Shown: positions 27,851-37,649 of the stretch, one piece after another | Layout of the letters: the number at the start of each line of letters is the position of its first letter | Position numbering within the stretch: the stretch's first letter is position 1 | Origin: Bacteroidia bacterium | GTDB taxonomy: Bacteria; Bacteroidota; Bacteroidia; J057 | Assembly (NCBI GenBank): GCA_041391665.1 | Contig: JAWKNO010000001.1 | Span: forward strand, 2,790,001-2,854,000 | Direction of reading: 5' to 3' | Length of the DNA stretch: 64,000 nt | The notes under the pieces: model-generated | Told to the model about the DNA's origin: nothing | Seen by the model: the letters and a program-made list of their open reading frames with translations, nothing else | Database searches by the model: none | Made by a program: the position numbers and the translations under genes

Positions 27851-29079
27851 AAAGATATATTTTAATAATAACAGTACTCCTTTTAAGTGGTTTGAGAATA
27901 AATGCTCAAACTCTGGAAGAGAGTTTAAAGATTGCTAGCGAAAACAATCCTTTATTGAAAGCTAAATTTGCAGAATTTGAAGCAGCTTTACAAAAAGTGG
28001 CACAGGTTAATAGCTTGCCTGATCCTTCATTTTCCTTTGGCTATTTTATAAGTCCTGTTGAAACTCGTGTAGGACCACAACAAGCAAAACTTGGACTTAC
28101 TCAAATGTTCCCATGGTTTGGAACGCTTAAAACAGCAGGAAATGTTCAAGCCCTGCAAGCAGAAGCAAAGTATCAGGAATTCCAAAACGCTAAGAATGAA
28201 CTTTATATGCAGGTAAAATCTGCTTGGTATCCAATATATGAAGTGAATCAAAAGATTCGTTTACAAGAAGAAAATAGGGTTATTTTAAGCAGTTACAAAC
28301 AACTCGCAACCACAGGGTTTAAAAACGATAAAGGCAGCATGGTTGATGTTATTCGTGTTGACATAATGATTGAAAACACAGATACTGAAATTAAACTATT
28401 GCAAGATCAGCTCCAGCCTTTTTATGTTCAGTTTAACAAACTACTTAATCGACCTGACTCTATATTAATTCAGGTTGAGCAAGACCTTACTTTAATTGAA
28501 ATACCATTGAACTATCGAAAAGACAGTTTGGTAGCCAATCACCCTTTGTTACAATCGCTTGATTTAAAAATGAAGTCAGCTCAAGAGGCTGAAGAATTAA
28601 GTAAAAAACAAGGGTTCCCAAAGTTGGGGGTAGGTCTCGATTACGTATTTGTTGGTGATCGCACAGATATGGCTGTACCGGATAATGGAAAGAATGTAAT
28701 TATGCCCATGATAAGCATGAGCATTCCCATCTATCGAAGAAAGTACAATGCAGCAACCAAAGAAGCACAATTCAAGCAAGAAGCCATTGCGAACTATAAA
28801 ACGAATACAGAAAATACGCTGGTTTCAAATTATGAAATGGCATGGTTCGAACTGGAAAAAGCACGACAACTTGTTGAATTATATAAAGCTCAAACTTTAA
28901 AAACAAATCAAGCCATTTTATTGCTGGAAACAGCTTACAGTAATTCAGGTAAGGACTTTGAAGAAATCCTTCGAATGCAACAAGAATTATTAAAGTATCA
29001 AATCGCTACTGCTACTGCTACTAAAGTATTTTATGTAGCACTAGCTAAACTGGATTATCTCACTTCAAAAACAGAATAA
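27847..29079 (+). CDS. cusC: TolC-family outer membrane efflux protein
   Basis: The protein has 410 residues with a signal peptide ending INAQ. The two long alpha-helical/beta repeats of the TolC family are visible: TLEESLKIASENNPLLKAK at the start, and VVDVIRVD-like and EEILRMQQELL motifs opening the paired coils. It supplies the outer membrane channel for the RND pump. The 4-base overlap with cusA upstream and 1-base gap to cusB show a tight operon. Confidence 0.92.
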   Translation: MKRYILIITVLLLSGLRINAQTLEESLKIASENNPLLKAKFAEFEAALQKVAQVNSLPDPSFSFGYFISPVETRVGPQQAKLGLTQMFPWFGTLKTAGNVQALQAEAKYQEFQNAKNELYMQVKSAWYPIYEVNQKIRLQEENRVILSSYKQLATTGFKNDKGSMVDVIRVDIMIENTDTEIKLLQDQLQPFYVQFNKLLNRPDSILIQVEQDLTLIEIPLNYRKDSLVANHPLLQSLDLKMKSAQEAEELSKKQGFPKLGVGLDYVFVGDRTDMAVPDNGKNVIMPMISMSIPIYRRKYNAATKEAQFKQEAIANYKTNTENTLVSNYEMAWFELEKARQLVELYKAQTLKTNQAILLLETAYSNSGKDFEEILRMQQELLKYQIATATATKVFYVALAKLDYLTSKTE

Positions 29080-29080
29080 G

Positions 29081-30868
29081 ATGAAAAACATAAATAAAAA
29101 CACCGCATATATAGCGCTTGGAACACTCACAATCGGTTTGTTCTTAGGCTGGATGATGTTTGGAGGTTCTTCCAATGAACAAGTCACTGAAAACAAACAT
29201 GAAAATTCTAAAAATACTATTTGGACATGCTCCATGCACCCTCAAATTCGACAAAACGAACCAGGGCAATGTCCACTTTGCGGAATGGATTTAATTCCTC
29301 TCTCTAACGAAGGAGATAGTGAGGATAACCCAATGGAAATAAAAATGTCTCCAACTGCCATGCAATTGGCTAATGTGCAAACTTCTATTATCACAAAAAG
29401 AAAACCGATAAAAGAAGTTAGAATGAACGGGAAAATTAAGGCTGATGAACGCAATGTTAATTCTCAATCATCTCATATACCAGGTCGAATTGAAAAATTA
29501 ACTGTGAGTTTTACGGGTGAATCTATCCAAAAAGGGCAAGTACTCGCTTATGTTTATTCACCTGAATTGGTTACAGCTCAGGAAGAGCTATTTGAAGCTC
29601 AAAAAATGAAAGAAACACAACCGGGATTGTATCAAGCTGCTGTTGAAAAGTTGAAAAACTGGAAACTAACAAATAAACAGATTAACCAAATTTTGGAAGG
29701 TGGAGTTGTTCAGGAACAGTTTCCCATTTTAGCTGACGTTTCTGGAATTATATTGAACAAAAAAGTAAACTTAGGAGACTACATAAAGAAAGGCCAAACA
29801 ATTTATGAAGTAGCTAACCTGAGTAAAGTTTGGGTCTTGTTTGATGTTTATGAAAGTGATATTCCTTGGGTGAAAACTGGGGACAAAGTTCAGTTTACGG
29901 TACAATCAATTCCTGGAGAAACTTTTAATGGTAAAATATCTTTTATTGATCCTGTTATAAACCCTAAAACCCGTGTTGCATCTGCTCGTGTAGAAATCAG
30001 CAACCCTGGTATGCGTTTAAAACCCGATATGTTTGTCTTAGGTACAATTGAAAGTCCTATTCATAATGAAAAAGAGACGTTGATTGTACCAAAATCAGCA
30101 GTTATGTGGACAGGAGAACGCTCTGTTGTTTATACTAAAATCACCAATGCCAAAGGGATTAGTTTTATGATGAAAGAAGTAACGCTCGGTCCGGCTTTAG
30201 GTGATAGCTATATTATAAATTCGGGGTTAGAACCCGGTGAAGAAATAGCTACGAATGGAACATTTAGTATTGATGCTGCGGCTCAATTAGCTGGAAAACC
30301 AAGTATGATGAATCCCGAAGGAGGGGTTGTGATGACTGGTCATAATCATGGTGGGGGAAATACGCCTCAAAATACCGATTACAGCGTTCATTCAAAAAGT
30401 ATTACCATTAGCTCTAAAGCAAAAGAAGAATTAAATCCTTTGTTCAACAGTTATTTCAAATTAAAAGATGCATTGGTAAATGATAACCTAGACAACGCTG
30501 TATCTGCTTCAAAAGATATGAGTGCTGTATTAAGCAAAGTAAATATGGGAGTGTTTACTGGTGAAGCACATAATGTGTGGATGAAGCATAGTAGTGTGTT
30601 AGAAAAAGAGCTTAGAAAAGCTGGAAGTACTGATGAAATTGGGAAAATGAGAGTACTATTTAAAAACATTTCAGATCAAATGGTAATGTTAATCAAAACA
30701 TTTGGTGCAATTGACAAACCTGTTTATGTGGATTATTGCCCAATGGCGAACAATGATAAAGGTGCTGAATGGTTGAGCACTGAAAAAGAAATAAAAAACC
30801 CATACTTCGGCTCTTCCATGATTAAATGTGGGGAAGTAAAACAAGAAATTAATAACATTCAAAAATAA
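29081..30868 (+). CDS. cusB: CusB-type periplasmic adaptor with heavy-metal-binding and DUF3347 domains
   Basis: The protein has 595 residues. A membrane anchor is at 10-27. A heavy-metal-binding domain follows with W-T-C-S-M-H-P (Cys50) and CPLCGMDLIPL (Cys64, Cys67). The adaptor core (lipoyl-like, hairpin and beta-barrel domains) runs to about residue 420. A C-terminal DUF3347 domain (about 445-595) carries YCPMANN and MIKCGEV. The protein links pump and channel and hands over Cu(I)/Ag(I). The added C-terminal domain is typical of Bacteroidota and resembles the separate DUF3347 protein at 31425. Confidence 0.92.
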   Translation: MKNINKNTAYIALGTLTIGLFLGWMMFGGSSNEQVTENKHENSKNTIWTCSMHPQIRQNEPGQCPLCGMDLIPLSNEGDSEDNPMEIKMSPTAMQLANVQTSIITKRKPIKEVRMNGKIKADERNVNSQSSHIPGRIEKLTVSFTGESIQKGQVLAYVYSPELVTAQEELFEAQKMKETQPGLYQAAVEKLKNWKLTNKQINQILEGGVVQEQFPILADVSGIILNKKVNLGDYIKKGQTIYEVANLSKVWVLFDVYESDIPWVKTGDKVQFTVQSIPGETFNGKISFIDPVINPKTRVASARVEISNPGMRLKPDMFVLGTIESPIHNEKETLIVPKSAVMWTGERSVVYTKITNAKGISFMMKEVTLGPALGDSYIINSGLEPGEEIATNGTFSIDAAAQLAGKPSMMNPEGGVVMTGHNHGGGNTPQNTDYSVHSKSITISSKAKEELNPLFNSYFKLKDALVNDNLDNAVSASKDMSAVLSKVNMGVFTGEAHNVWMKHSSVLEKELRKAGSTDEIGKMRVLFKNISDQMVMLIKTFGAIDKPVYVDYCPMANNDKGAEWLSTEKEIKNPYFGSSMIKCGEVKQEINNIQK

Positions 30869-30873
30869 ATATC

Positions 30874-31278
30874 ATGAAGAAAAAAATCGTAAAAATCGGA
30901 TTATTAAGTGCATTAACCCTTCTAGGAGTTAATCAAATGGCATTGGCAACATCGACAACGAATATGGAAGTTGTACATGGTAACCATAAAACAGAAACTT
31001 TTAAAGTATATGGGAATTGCGGAATGTGCAAAAAGACCATAGAAGGTTCTCTGAAAAATGTAAAAGGCATAGAGAAAGCAGATTGGAATAAAGAGACTAA
31101 AATGATGGAAGTTACCTTTGATTCAGAAGTAATTAGTTTAAAAGAAATCAAGCAGAAAATAGCTAACGTTGGCTATGATACAGATGAAGTAAGAGCGACT
31201 GACGATACCTATAATGGCTTACCCGGATGTTGTCAATACGAAAGACCAGAAAGTACTCACGAAGACCACAAACATTAA
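30874..31278 (+). CDS. Exported HMA-domain metal-binding protein
   Basis: The protein has 134 residues: a signal peptide (cleavage near ALA-TST), then an HMA domain with VYGNCGMCKKTIEGSL as the C-x-x-C metal site, and a C-terminal tail with Cys-Cys and His (GCCQYERPESTHEDHKH). It is probably a periplasmic metallochaperone delivering copper or silver to the CusABC complex encoded directly upstream, six bases away. Confidence 0.88.
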   Translation: MKKKIVKIGLLSALTLLGVNQMALATSTTNMEVVHGNHKTETFKVYGNCGMCKKTIEGSLKNVKGIEKADWNKETKMMEVTFDSEVISLKEIKQKIANVGYDTDEVRATDDTYNGLPGCCQYERPESTHEDHKH

Positions 31279-31289
31279 CATTCGAGAGT

Positions 31290-31412
31290 ATGAAAAGTTG
31301 TTGTCAAACAGGAGGTCAAAACGGTAAAACATCAAAAACTAGGGTATGGATTAACCGTACAGTTTGGGCGTTAGTTATACTGCTTCTGTTGGTCATATTA
31401 ATGAATAATTAA
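31290..31412 (+). CDS. Small Cys-rich single-pass membrane protein (40 aa)
   Basis: The start MKSCCQTGGQNGK is in the same register as the end of the operon, with the ATG at 31290, 12 bases after the HMA gene. A hydrophobic helix follows (VWALVILLLLVILM). A Cys-Cys ahead of one membrane helix is a common layout for tiny copper-operon proteins. Function is unknown; a metal-binding role at the membrane is inferred. Confidence 0.6.
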   Translation: MKSCCQTGGQNGKTSKTRVWINRTVWALVILLLLVILMNN

Positions 31413-31424
31413 ATCTTAAATAAA

Positions 31425-32051
31425 ATGAAACAGTTCAATTTAAAATTAATCGCAATGGCAGTTGTAGGAGGATTACTCTTCACAAGTTGCGGGAATAGTA
31501 GCAATCCTGATAATAATGGACACCATGAACATCAGGAAGGCATGGATCACGACCACAGCACGCATCAGCATGGAGAGTCCACCGAAAGAAATGTAACATC
31601 AAATAATGGTGAGCAAAAAGGAGATTTAATACCAGTCTTGGAAAAGTATTTCTCTATGAATGCGCACTTGGTAAGCGATGATGCTTCATCAGCTGCGAAA
31701 AGCTCAGAAAAGATGGTAACAGCTTTAAAAGCGTTTAAAGGAACTGGTTTTACTGCAGATGAACAGACAGAGGTAAACGAAATATTGGAGAGTGCGATTG
31801 AAAATGCCGAGCACATTGCAGAAAACGCAGGAGAAATTTCACATCAAAGAGAGCATTTGGTTGCTCTTAGTACTGATATGAAAGATTTGATTGCAATAGT
31901 TGGCACTTCACAAAAGTTGTACGAGGACTTCTGCCCAATGGCAAACAATAATGAGGGAGCTATGTGGATTAGTAATGAAGAAGAAATTCACAACCCATAT
32001 ATGGGCAGTAGAATGCCAAAATGTGGTAAAGTAAACAGAGTTATTGAATAG
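31425..32051 (+). CDS. DUF3347 lipoprotein
   Basis: The protein has 208 residues. LLFTSC places a lipobox Cys at residue 22. A His-rich stretch follows (HHEHQEGMDHDHSTHQHGES), then a DUF3347 helical domain with the closing EDFCPMANNNEGAMW and MPKCGKV motifs, also present at the C-terminus of the CusB homologue. It is likely a periplasmic copper- or silver-binding lipoprotein. Confidence 0.88.
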   Translation: MKQFNLKLIAMAVVGGLLFTSCGNSSNPDNNGHHEHQEGMDHDHSTHQHGESTERNVTSNNGEQKGDLIPVLEKYFSMNAHLVSDDASSAAKSSEKMVTALKAFKGTGFTADEQTEVNEILESAIENAEHIAENAGEISHQREHLVALSTDMKDLIAIVGTSQKLYEDFCPMANNNEGAMWISNEEEIHNPYMGSRMPKCGKVNRVIE

Positions 32052-32052
32052 G

Positions 32053-32505
32053 ATGAAGAAGATTATACAAAGGATAATTGTTGTTGGTTTGTTTGCATTG
32101 GTCGGAATACAGTTTATTCCGGCCAATCTAAACAAGCAGGAGGTTATTCCTACCTCAGATATTAGGCATGTTTATGATATTCCTGATAGAGTTTTGAATA
32201 TCCTTGAAACATCTTGTTATGATTGCCACAGCAACAACACGAATTACCCTTGGTATAGTAATATTCAACCAGCTCGAATGATAATGGATCATCATGTAAA
32301 GGAAGGGAAAGAAGAACTGAATTTCAATGAGTTTAAAAACTATTCTGATAGAAGGAAAAAGAACAAGATAAAATCAATCATCAGTCAAATCGAAGATGGT
32401 AATATGCCAATTCCTTCATATGCGTTGATGCACAATGATGTTAGAGTATCAGCAGATGATAAAAAAGAAGTGATGAAATGGTTCAAAACCAAGCTAAAGG
32501 ATTAA
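32053..32505 (+). CDS. Haem-binding domain protein (Haem_bd)
   Basis: The protein has 150 residues from the ATG at 32053. An N-terminal membrane segment or signal (IIVVGLFALVGIQFIP) is followed by a c-type haem motif, SCYDCHSNNTNYPWY, and further His and Met residues (MIMDHHV, MPIPSYALMH). This is the Haem_bd/DUF family found beside copper genes in Bacteroidota. It probably binds haem covalently in the periplasm; an electron-transfer role is inferred. Confidence 0.85.
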   Translation: MKKIIQRIIVVGLFALVGIQFIPANLNKQEVIPTSDIRHVYDIPDRVLNILETSCYDCHSNNTNYPWYSNIQPARMIMDHHVKEGKEELNFNEFKNYSDRRKKNKIKSIISQIEDGNMPIPSYALMHNDVRVSADDKKEVMKWFKTKLKD

Positions 32506-32507
32506 AT

Positions 32508-33077
32508 ATGGCAACTATAACAGAAGAGTTTAAGATAAAAGGAATGATTTGCAGCCGTTGCCTGAAAGTTCTAAATACAGAATTAAAAGGAACAGGAGCA
32601 GAAGTTGTTGATATTCATCTTGGTAAAATTGTGATTCGTTATAACCCTGACAAAATCAAAAAATCCCTGATTAAACAAACTATTGAGGAGAATGAGTTTG
32701 AAATTATTTGGGACAAAGAAAGCGTTCTTGCGGAGCAAATTAAAAGATGGGTAATTAATTACATCTGGAACACTGATCAGCAAGAAAATCTATCTGATTA
32801 TCTAGCGAAAAAATTGAATAGCAACTATGATTATTTAAGCAAAATGTTTTCAAAAACATTTGGGAAAACTATTGAACGTTACAGTATTTTATTAAAAATG
32901 GAACGCACCAAAGAATTTATTGAGAATGGTGATTTGAGCTTTAGTGAAATAGCTTATGCTTTAGGTTATCAAAATCTTTCAGCTCTTTCGAGACTCTTCA
33001 AAAGAGAAACAGGAATGACTCTAAAAGAATATAAAAATCTTGGTGTAAGCAGAAGGATTCCGATAGACAAAATATGA
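32508..33077 (+). CDS. HMA-like / AraC-type fusion regulator 2
   Basis: The protein has 189 residues from the ATG at 32508. An HMA-like domain with C-S-R-C at 15-18 (IKGMICSRCLKVL) is followed by an AraC double helix-turn-helix: LSFSEIAYALGYQNLSALS and FKRETGMTLKEYKN. It has the same architecture as the protein at 21975, with clearly diverged sequence. It follows the Cus operon and precedes copA, so a Cu/Ag-responsive activator of these genes is a reasonable guess. Confidence 0.85.
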   Translation: MATITEEFKIKGMICSRCLKVLNTELKGTGAEVVDIHLGKIVIRYNPDKIKKSLIKQTIEENEFEIIWDKESVLAEQIKRWVINYIWNTDQQENLSDYLAKKLNSNYDYLSKMFSKTFGKTIERYSILLKMERTKEFIENGDLSFSEIAYALGYQNLSALSRLFKRETGMTLKEYKNLGVSRRIPIDKI

Positions 33078-33125
33078 TTAGTGATCTACTTGTATCTGGA
33101 TTTAAGAACCTTTAGAATTTAAATT

Positions 33126-35708
33126 ATGAAACATACATATAAAGTAAGCGGAATGTCTTGTGATACTTGTAGAACAAAAGTAGAAAAGACACTTAATGAA
33201 ATAGATGGAATTACAAAAGCAACAGTCAGTTTACCTGATAACGCTGTTGTAGAAATGGATACCCATGTTGCTATTGAAGTGATGCAAGAGGCATTAATTA
33301 AAGTAGGTGATTATACCATAGAAGTTTCTCATCAAATTGATATGGCTTCAGAAAAAAAGACAACTAGTTCTTGCTGTGGTGTAGATGATTCTCCAAAAAA
33401 GGAGGATAAATCAAGTTGTTGTGGCGGAGGTTCACATGGAAATGATAAACATCATCACAAAACAACCCCAAAAGCTGATGGAAACGGGACATATTATTGT
33501 CCTATGCATTGTGAAGGAGAAAAAACATACGATAAATCAGGAGATTGCCCAGTTTGTGGAATGCACTTGGTAGAACAACCTAAAGTCGTTTCTGGACAAC
33601 AATATACCTGTCCTATGCACCCTGAAGTAGTTACAGATAAGCCTGGTTCTTGTCCAAAATGCGGAATGGATTTAGTTCCTCTAGCCCCTAGCGAGAGTGC
33701 TGAACAAAAAACATACAAAGAGTTGGTGAAGAAAATGATAGTGGCTACTATTTTTACTTTGCCTGTTTTTGTAATTGCCATGGGAGATTTAATTCCTGGA
33801 AATCCATTGGCTAAAATGATGAGTCAAGAGAATTGGAACTGGGTACAATTAATTTTAACCATCCCTGTAGTGTTTTATGCGTGTTGGATGTTTTTTGTGC
33901 GAGCATGGAAATCTATCATTACTTGGAATTTAAACATGTTTACCTTGGTAGGAATTGGAACTGGTGTAGCATTTTTATTCAGTGTAGTAGGGATGTTTTT
34001 TCCAGATGTATTTCCCGATGAATTTAAAACCGAATCAGGTACAGTCTTGCTTTATTTTGAAGCAGCAGCAGTAATCTTAACACTGGTTTTATTAGGTCAA
34101 TTATTAGAAGCAAGAGCACACAGTCAAACCAGTGGCGCAATTAAAGAACTATTAAAATTAGCTCCATCAGAAGCAGTTTTAGTGGCCAACGGAGAAGATA
34201 AAGTAATTTCTATACACGATATACAAGTAGGGAATTTCTTGAGAGTTAAACCCGGAGATAAGATACCGGTTGATGGGAAAATCTCAGAAGGACATAGTAG
34301 TATTGATGAATCTATGATTTCAGGAGAACCTATTCCTGTAGATAAAAAAGTAGGAGATAAAGTAAGTTCAGGGACAATTAATGGGAACAAGTCATTTATA
34401 ATGGTTGCCGAAAGAGTTGGGGCAGATACGCTGCTTTCTCAAATAATTCAAATGGTAAATGATGCGAGTCGTTCACGTGCCCCGATTCAAAAATTGGTAG
34501 ATACCATTGCGAAGTATTTTGTACCTATCGTAATTACCGTTGCCCTCATCACATTTGGTATTTGGGCAGCTTTCGGTCCAGAACCGGCTTATGTTTATGG
34601 TTTTGTCAACGCTATTGCTGTATTGATTATAGCTTGTCCTTGCGCACTAGGTCTAGCTACTCCAATGTCAGTAATGGTGGGTGTTGGAAAAGGAGCTCAA
34701 TCAGGTGTTTTAATTAAAAATGCAGAAGCACTCGAAACCATGAACAAAGTAAATGTTTTGATTACTGATAAAACAGGAACGATTACCGAAGGAAGGCCAT
34801 CAGTAGAAAAGGTTTATGCTACAGACGGAAATAATGAAACCGATTTGTTAACGCAAATTGCTTCATTAAACCAGTATAGTGAACATCCTTTAGCCGAAGC
34901 AGTAGTAAAATATGGAAAGGCGAAAGGAGTTCAATTAATTGATGTGAAAGATTTTGAGGGGGTTACAGGAAAAGGAGTAATAGGTACTGTGAATGATAAA
35001 AAAATTGCATTGGGTAATTTGAAATTGATGGAGAAAGTGAATGCTACAATTCCTGATGATTTATATGCTAAAATTATTGCAGAACAGAAATTAGGTAAAA
35101 CGGTTTCTTATATAGCTGTTGATGCAAAGGTTGTTGGGTATGTAGCTATTTCAGATGCTATAAAAGAATCAAGTAAAAGAGCCATAGCTGAACTAATAAG
35201 TATGGGAGTAGAAGTGATTATGATGACAGGAGATAATGCGAATACTGCAAAAGCTGTAGCAGACACATTAAACTTGAGCGACTTTAAAGCAGATTGTTTG
35301 CCAGAAGATAAATTACAAGCGATAAAGGACTTACAGGCTCAAGGTAAGGTGGTAGCAATGGCTGGTGATGGAATTAATGATTCTCCTGCATTAGCACAAT
35401 CGGATGTAGGAATTGCTATGGGAACAGGAACAGATGTAGCCATTGAAAGTTCAGAAATTACATTAGTGAAAGGAGATTTACATGGGATTGTAAAAGCAAA
35501 GAACCTTAGTCATAAGGTAATGGTTAACATTAAGCAAAACTTATTTTTTGCTTTTATCTATAATGTTTTGGGTGTCCCAATTGCTGCAGGAGCGTTGTTC
35601 CCTATTTTTGGAATTTTACTTTCTCCTATGATTGCAGCAGCAGCTATGAGTTTTAGTTCTGTGTCAGTTATTGCAAACTCCTTAAGGTTGAGGGGAGTGA
35701 AGATTTGA
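33126..35708 (+). CDS. copA: Copper-translocating P1B-type ATPase (CopA-like)
   Basis: The protein has 860 residues. An N-terminal HMA domain (SGMSCDTCRTKVEKTL) leads to a Cys/His-rich linker with two CCG clusters and HHHK. Two heavy-metal-binding zinc-ribbon-like modules follow (YYCPMH...CPVCGMH and YTCPMHPE...CPKCGMD). The ATPase core has the TGE loop (ISGEPIPVDK), the membrane Cys-Pro-Cys (IACPCALGLATP), the phosphorylation site DKTGT, SEHPLAEAV and the hinge GDGINDSPAL. It exports Cu(I)/Ag(I) from the cytoplasm. Confidence 0.95.
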   Translation: MKHTYKVSGMSCDTCRTKVEKTLNEIDGITKATVSLPDNAVVEMDTHVAIEVMQEALIKVGDYTIEVSHQIDMASEKKTTSSCCGVDDSPKKEDKSSCCGGGSHGNDKHHHKTTPKADGNGTYYCPMHCEGEKTYDKSGDCPVCGMHLVEQPKVVSGQQYTCPMHPEVVTDKPGSCPKCGMDLVPLAPSESAEQKTYKELVKKMIVATIFTLPVFVIAMGDLIPGNPLAKMMSQENWNWVQLILTIPVVFYACWMFFVRAWKSIITWNLNMFTLVGIGTGVAFLFSVVGMFFPDVFPDEFKTESGTVLLYFEAAAVILTLVLLGQLLEARAHSQTSGAIKELLKLAPSEAVLVANGEDKVISIHDIQVGNFLRVKPGDKIPVDGKISEGHSSIDESMISGEPIPVDKKVGDKVSSGTINGNKSFIMVAERVGADTLLSQIIQMVNDASRSRAPIQKLVDTIAKYFVPIVITVALITFGIWAAFGPEPAYVYGFVNAIAVLIIACPCALGLATPMSVMVGVGKGAQSGVLIKNAEALETMNKVNVLITDKTGTITEGRPSVEKVYATDGNNETDLLTQIASLNQYSEHPLAEAVVKYGKAKGVQLIDVKDFEGVTGKGVIGTVNDKKIALGNLKLMEKVNATIPDDLYAKIIAEQKLGKTVSYIAVDAKVVGYVAISDAIKESSKRAIAELISMGVEVIMMTGDNANTAKAVADTLNLSDFKADCLPEDKLQAIKDLQAQGKVVAMAGDGINDSPALAQSDVGIAMGTGTDVAIESSEITLVKGDLHGIVKAKNLSHKVMVNIKQNLFFAFIYNVLGVPIAAGALFPIFGILLSPMIAAAAMSFSSVSVIANSLRLRGVKI

Positions 35709-35719
35709 TTTAAGAAAAT

Positions 35720-37459
35720 TTGGCTAAATTAATTCAAATATTCAATTTTTTAAATCTACTGGTTTCCATATCTGTGATAGGAACATTGGTATGGTGGCAT
35801 GGTTATGAGTACCAGCCACACTACCTGCACCCTCACTTGCTTTACCTGAACATTTGCTTTGGTTTTTACCTCATTCAATTTGGGTTTAGAGCAAAACTAT
35901 CAGGTAATGTCAGTGACCACTTTAGCAGGAATAGATTAGAGTATCTGTTCTTTTTGTTTTTTATTTTGGAGTTCCTGATGAACTGGTTGCTGGATTTTTC
36001 AATCATACGTTTATTACTATCCTTTACTAGTATTGAAAACCATGACCATGTTTTCATCCTTTTCCTTCATGTATGGTTGTTATTTATTGTTGGTATTGAA
36101 TTAGGCAAAGCCACTTCCCGGAGTACCATTTGGAAAATCTCCCCTCCGATACTGTTCATTCTGTCCTTTGTGGTGCTTATCATAATCGGTAGTTCCCTAT
36201 TAATGCTTCCCGAAATGAGTGCTGACAAGCAGGGAATGTCATTTATAGATGCCTTGTTCACTTCCATTAGTGCCAATTGTGTTACTGGCTTGATAGTAGT
36301 TGATACCGCTACCTTTTTTTCGTTGAAGGGAAAAGTATTAATCCTGTTACTTATCCAGTTCGGAGGGTTAAACATTATTGCTTTCGCAACCTATTTTATT
36401 TCCTTTTTCCGCAAAAGTGTAGAAGGACATAGAAACCGTACGACCATCAAAGAATTGCTCCACACCGATAGTCTGGACAGTACAAAGAACATGGTGAAAA
36501 TGGTTGTGTTTACCACATTGATTATTGAGTTTATCGGAACAGTCATACTTTATCATCAATGGGATCCGCAGGTGGGATTTTCTGACAATTCAGAAAAGCT
36601 ATTTTATTCTGTGTTTCACGCCATATCCGCTTTTAACAATGCCGGATTTACCTTATTTACAGATGGCTTTGCAAGTGCTATTGTGCAAAGTACATTTACT
36701 CTGCACATTACTGTTGCACTGTTGATTGTTCTGGGAGGATTAGGATTTACTACAATACAAGACACGTTCAGCCTTTTCAAACACAGGTTTCGCACGAAAT
36801 TACCCGTACAAAGCAAAATTGCCTGGCTCAGTACCATATTGCTGGTTTTCGTTGGGGCAGCTGTATTTTTCATTGCTGAAAAAGGCAACACACTTGGTAA
36901 GCAAGATTTTTCGGAAGCAATAACAACTTCCTTTTTTCAATCTGTTACTGCACGTACTGCAGGATTCAATACAGTTCCCTTCTCAAACCTAACCCCCATT
37001 GTGATAGTGGCTACAATGATATTGATGTTTATAGGAGCTTCATCTGGCTCTACCGGAGGTGGTATCAAAACCTCCACATTTACTGTTCTGCTTTTGGCGA
37101 TTGTTAAAAGAAAGGAAAAAGCAATTGATTATGGAACATCCTTTTTGACGGGTGTGCTGGTGAAAAAGGCTGGAACTATTCTGCTTTACTCCTTTGGGGT
37201 AATTGTTGTAAGTGTAATCATCTTGATAATAGTAGAACCCGATAAAACAATTGTTCAATTATGCTTTGAGGAAATTTCAGCATTTGGCACAGTGGGGTTA
37301 TCCACTGGGATTACACCCGAACTTTCAACCGTTGGTAAGTCTGTCATCATGGCAAGCATGTTCATAGGACGGATCGGGCCATTGGCATTGGCTTATGCGT
37401 TAATCAGGAACATCCACGTATCAAAACAAAAAACCGAACAGGGAATTATGATTGGATAA
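35720..37459 (+). CDS. trkH: TrkH-family potassium transporter
   Basis: The protein has 579 residues, starting at a TTG at 35720 preceded by a purine-rich TAAGAAAA. Four extra N-terminal helices precede the TrkH core. Selectivity-filter-like loops can be read: SANCVTGLIVVD, SAFNNAGFTLF, TARTAGFNTV and SAFGTVGLSTG, the last three with the expected Gly. It takes up K+ (or Na+) in symport. No trkA partner gene is in the window. Only 11 bases separate it from copA, so it is probably in the same transcript. Confidence 0.88.
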   Translation: MAKLIQIFNFLNLLVSISVIGTLVWWHGYEYQPHYLHPHLLYLNICFGFYLIQFGFRAKLSGNVSDHFSRNRLEYLFFLFFILEFLMNWLLDFSIIRLLLSFTSIENHDHVFILFLHVWLLFIVGIELGKATSRSTIWKISPPILFILSFVVLIIIGSSLLMLPEMSADKQGMSFIDALFTSISANCVTGLIVVDTATFFSLKGKVLILLLIQFGGLNIIAFATYFISFFRKSVEGHRNRTTIKELLHTDSLDSTKNMVKMVVFTTLIIEFIGTVILYHQWDPQVGFSDNSEKLFYSVFHAISAFNNAGFTLFTDGFASAIVQSTFTLHITVALLIVLGGLGFTTIQDTFSLFKHRFRTKLPVQSKIAWLSTILLVFVGAAVFFIAEKGNTLGKQDFSEAITTSFFQSVTARTAGFNTVPFSNLTPIVIVATMILMFIGASSGSTGGGIKTSTFTVLLLAIVKRKEKAIDYGTSFLTGVLVKKAGTILLYSFGVIVVSVIILIIVEPDKTIVQLCFEEISAFGTVGLSTGITPELSTVGKSVIMASMFIGRIGPLALAYALIRNIHVSKQKTEQGIMIG

Positions 37460-37486
37460 AACACACGACTGAAATAGAGAATAAAA

Positions 37487-37622
37487 ATGTCAACAAAGAC
37501 CTTAAAGATCAAAAAAAAAAACATGTGCTGCTCACGATATTTTGGCCGTTGTAAGAATGGAAATGGAAAAACTGAACCTTGAGATAGTAGCAATTAATTT
37601 ATTAGACTATATAAACTTTTAG
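37487..37622 (+). pseudogene. Relic of a third HMA-AraC regulator (N-terminal part only)
   Basis: The ATG at 37487 opens a frame reading like the HMA part of the two complete regulators (LKIK, run of Lys, NMCCSR), with an 11-base A run. The match then continues in another frame from 37548 (VVRMEMEKLNLEIVAINLL), aligning with the section after the C-x-x-C of the complete copies, and stops at 37622. The AraC domain is missing. A frameshifted, truncated paralogue is the simplest reading. Confidence 0.6.
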
Positions 37623-37649
37623 TCAAGGTGAAACGTATATTTAAGGCTC

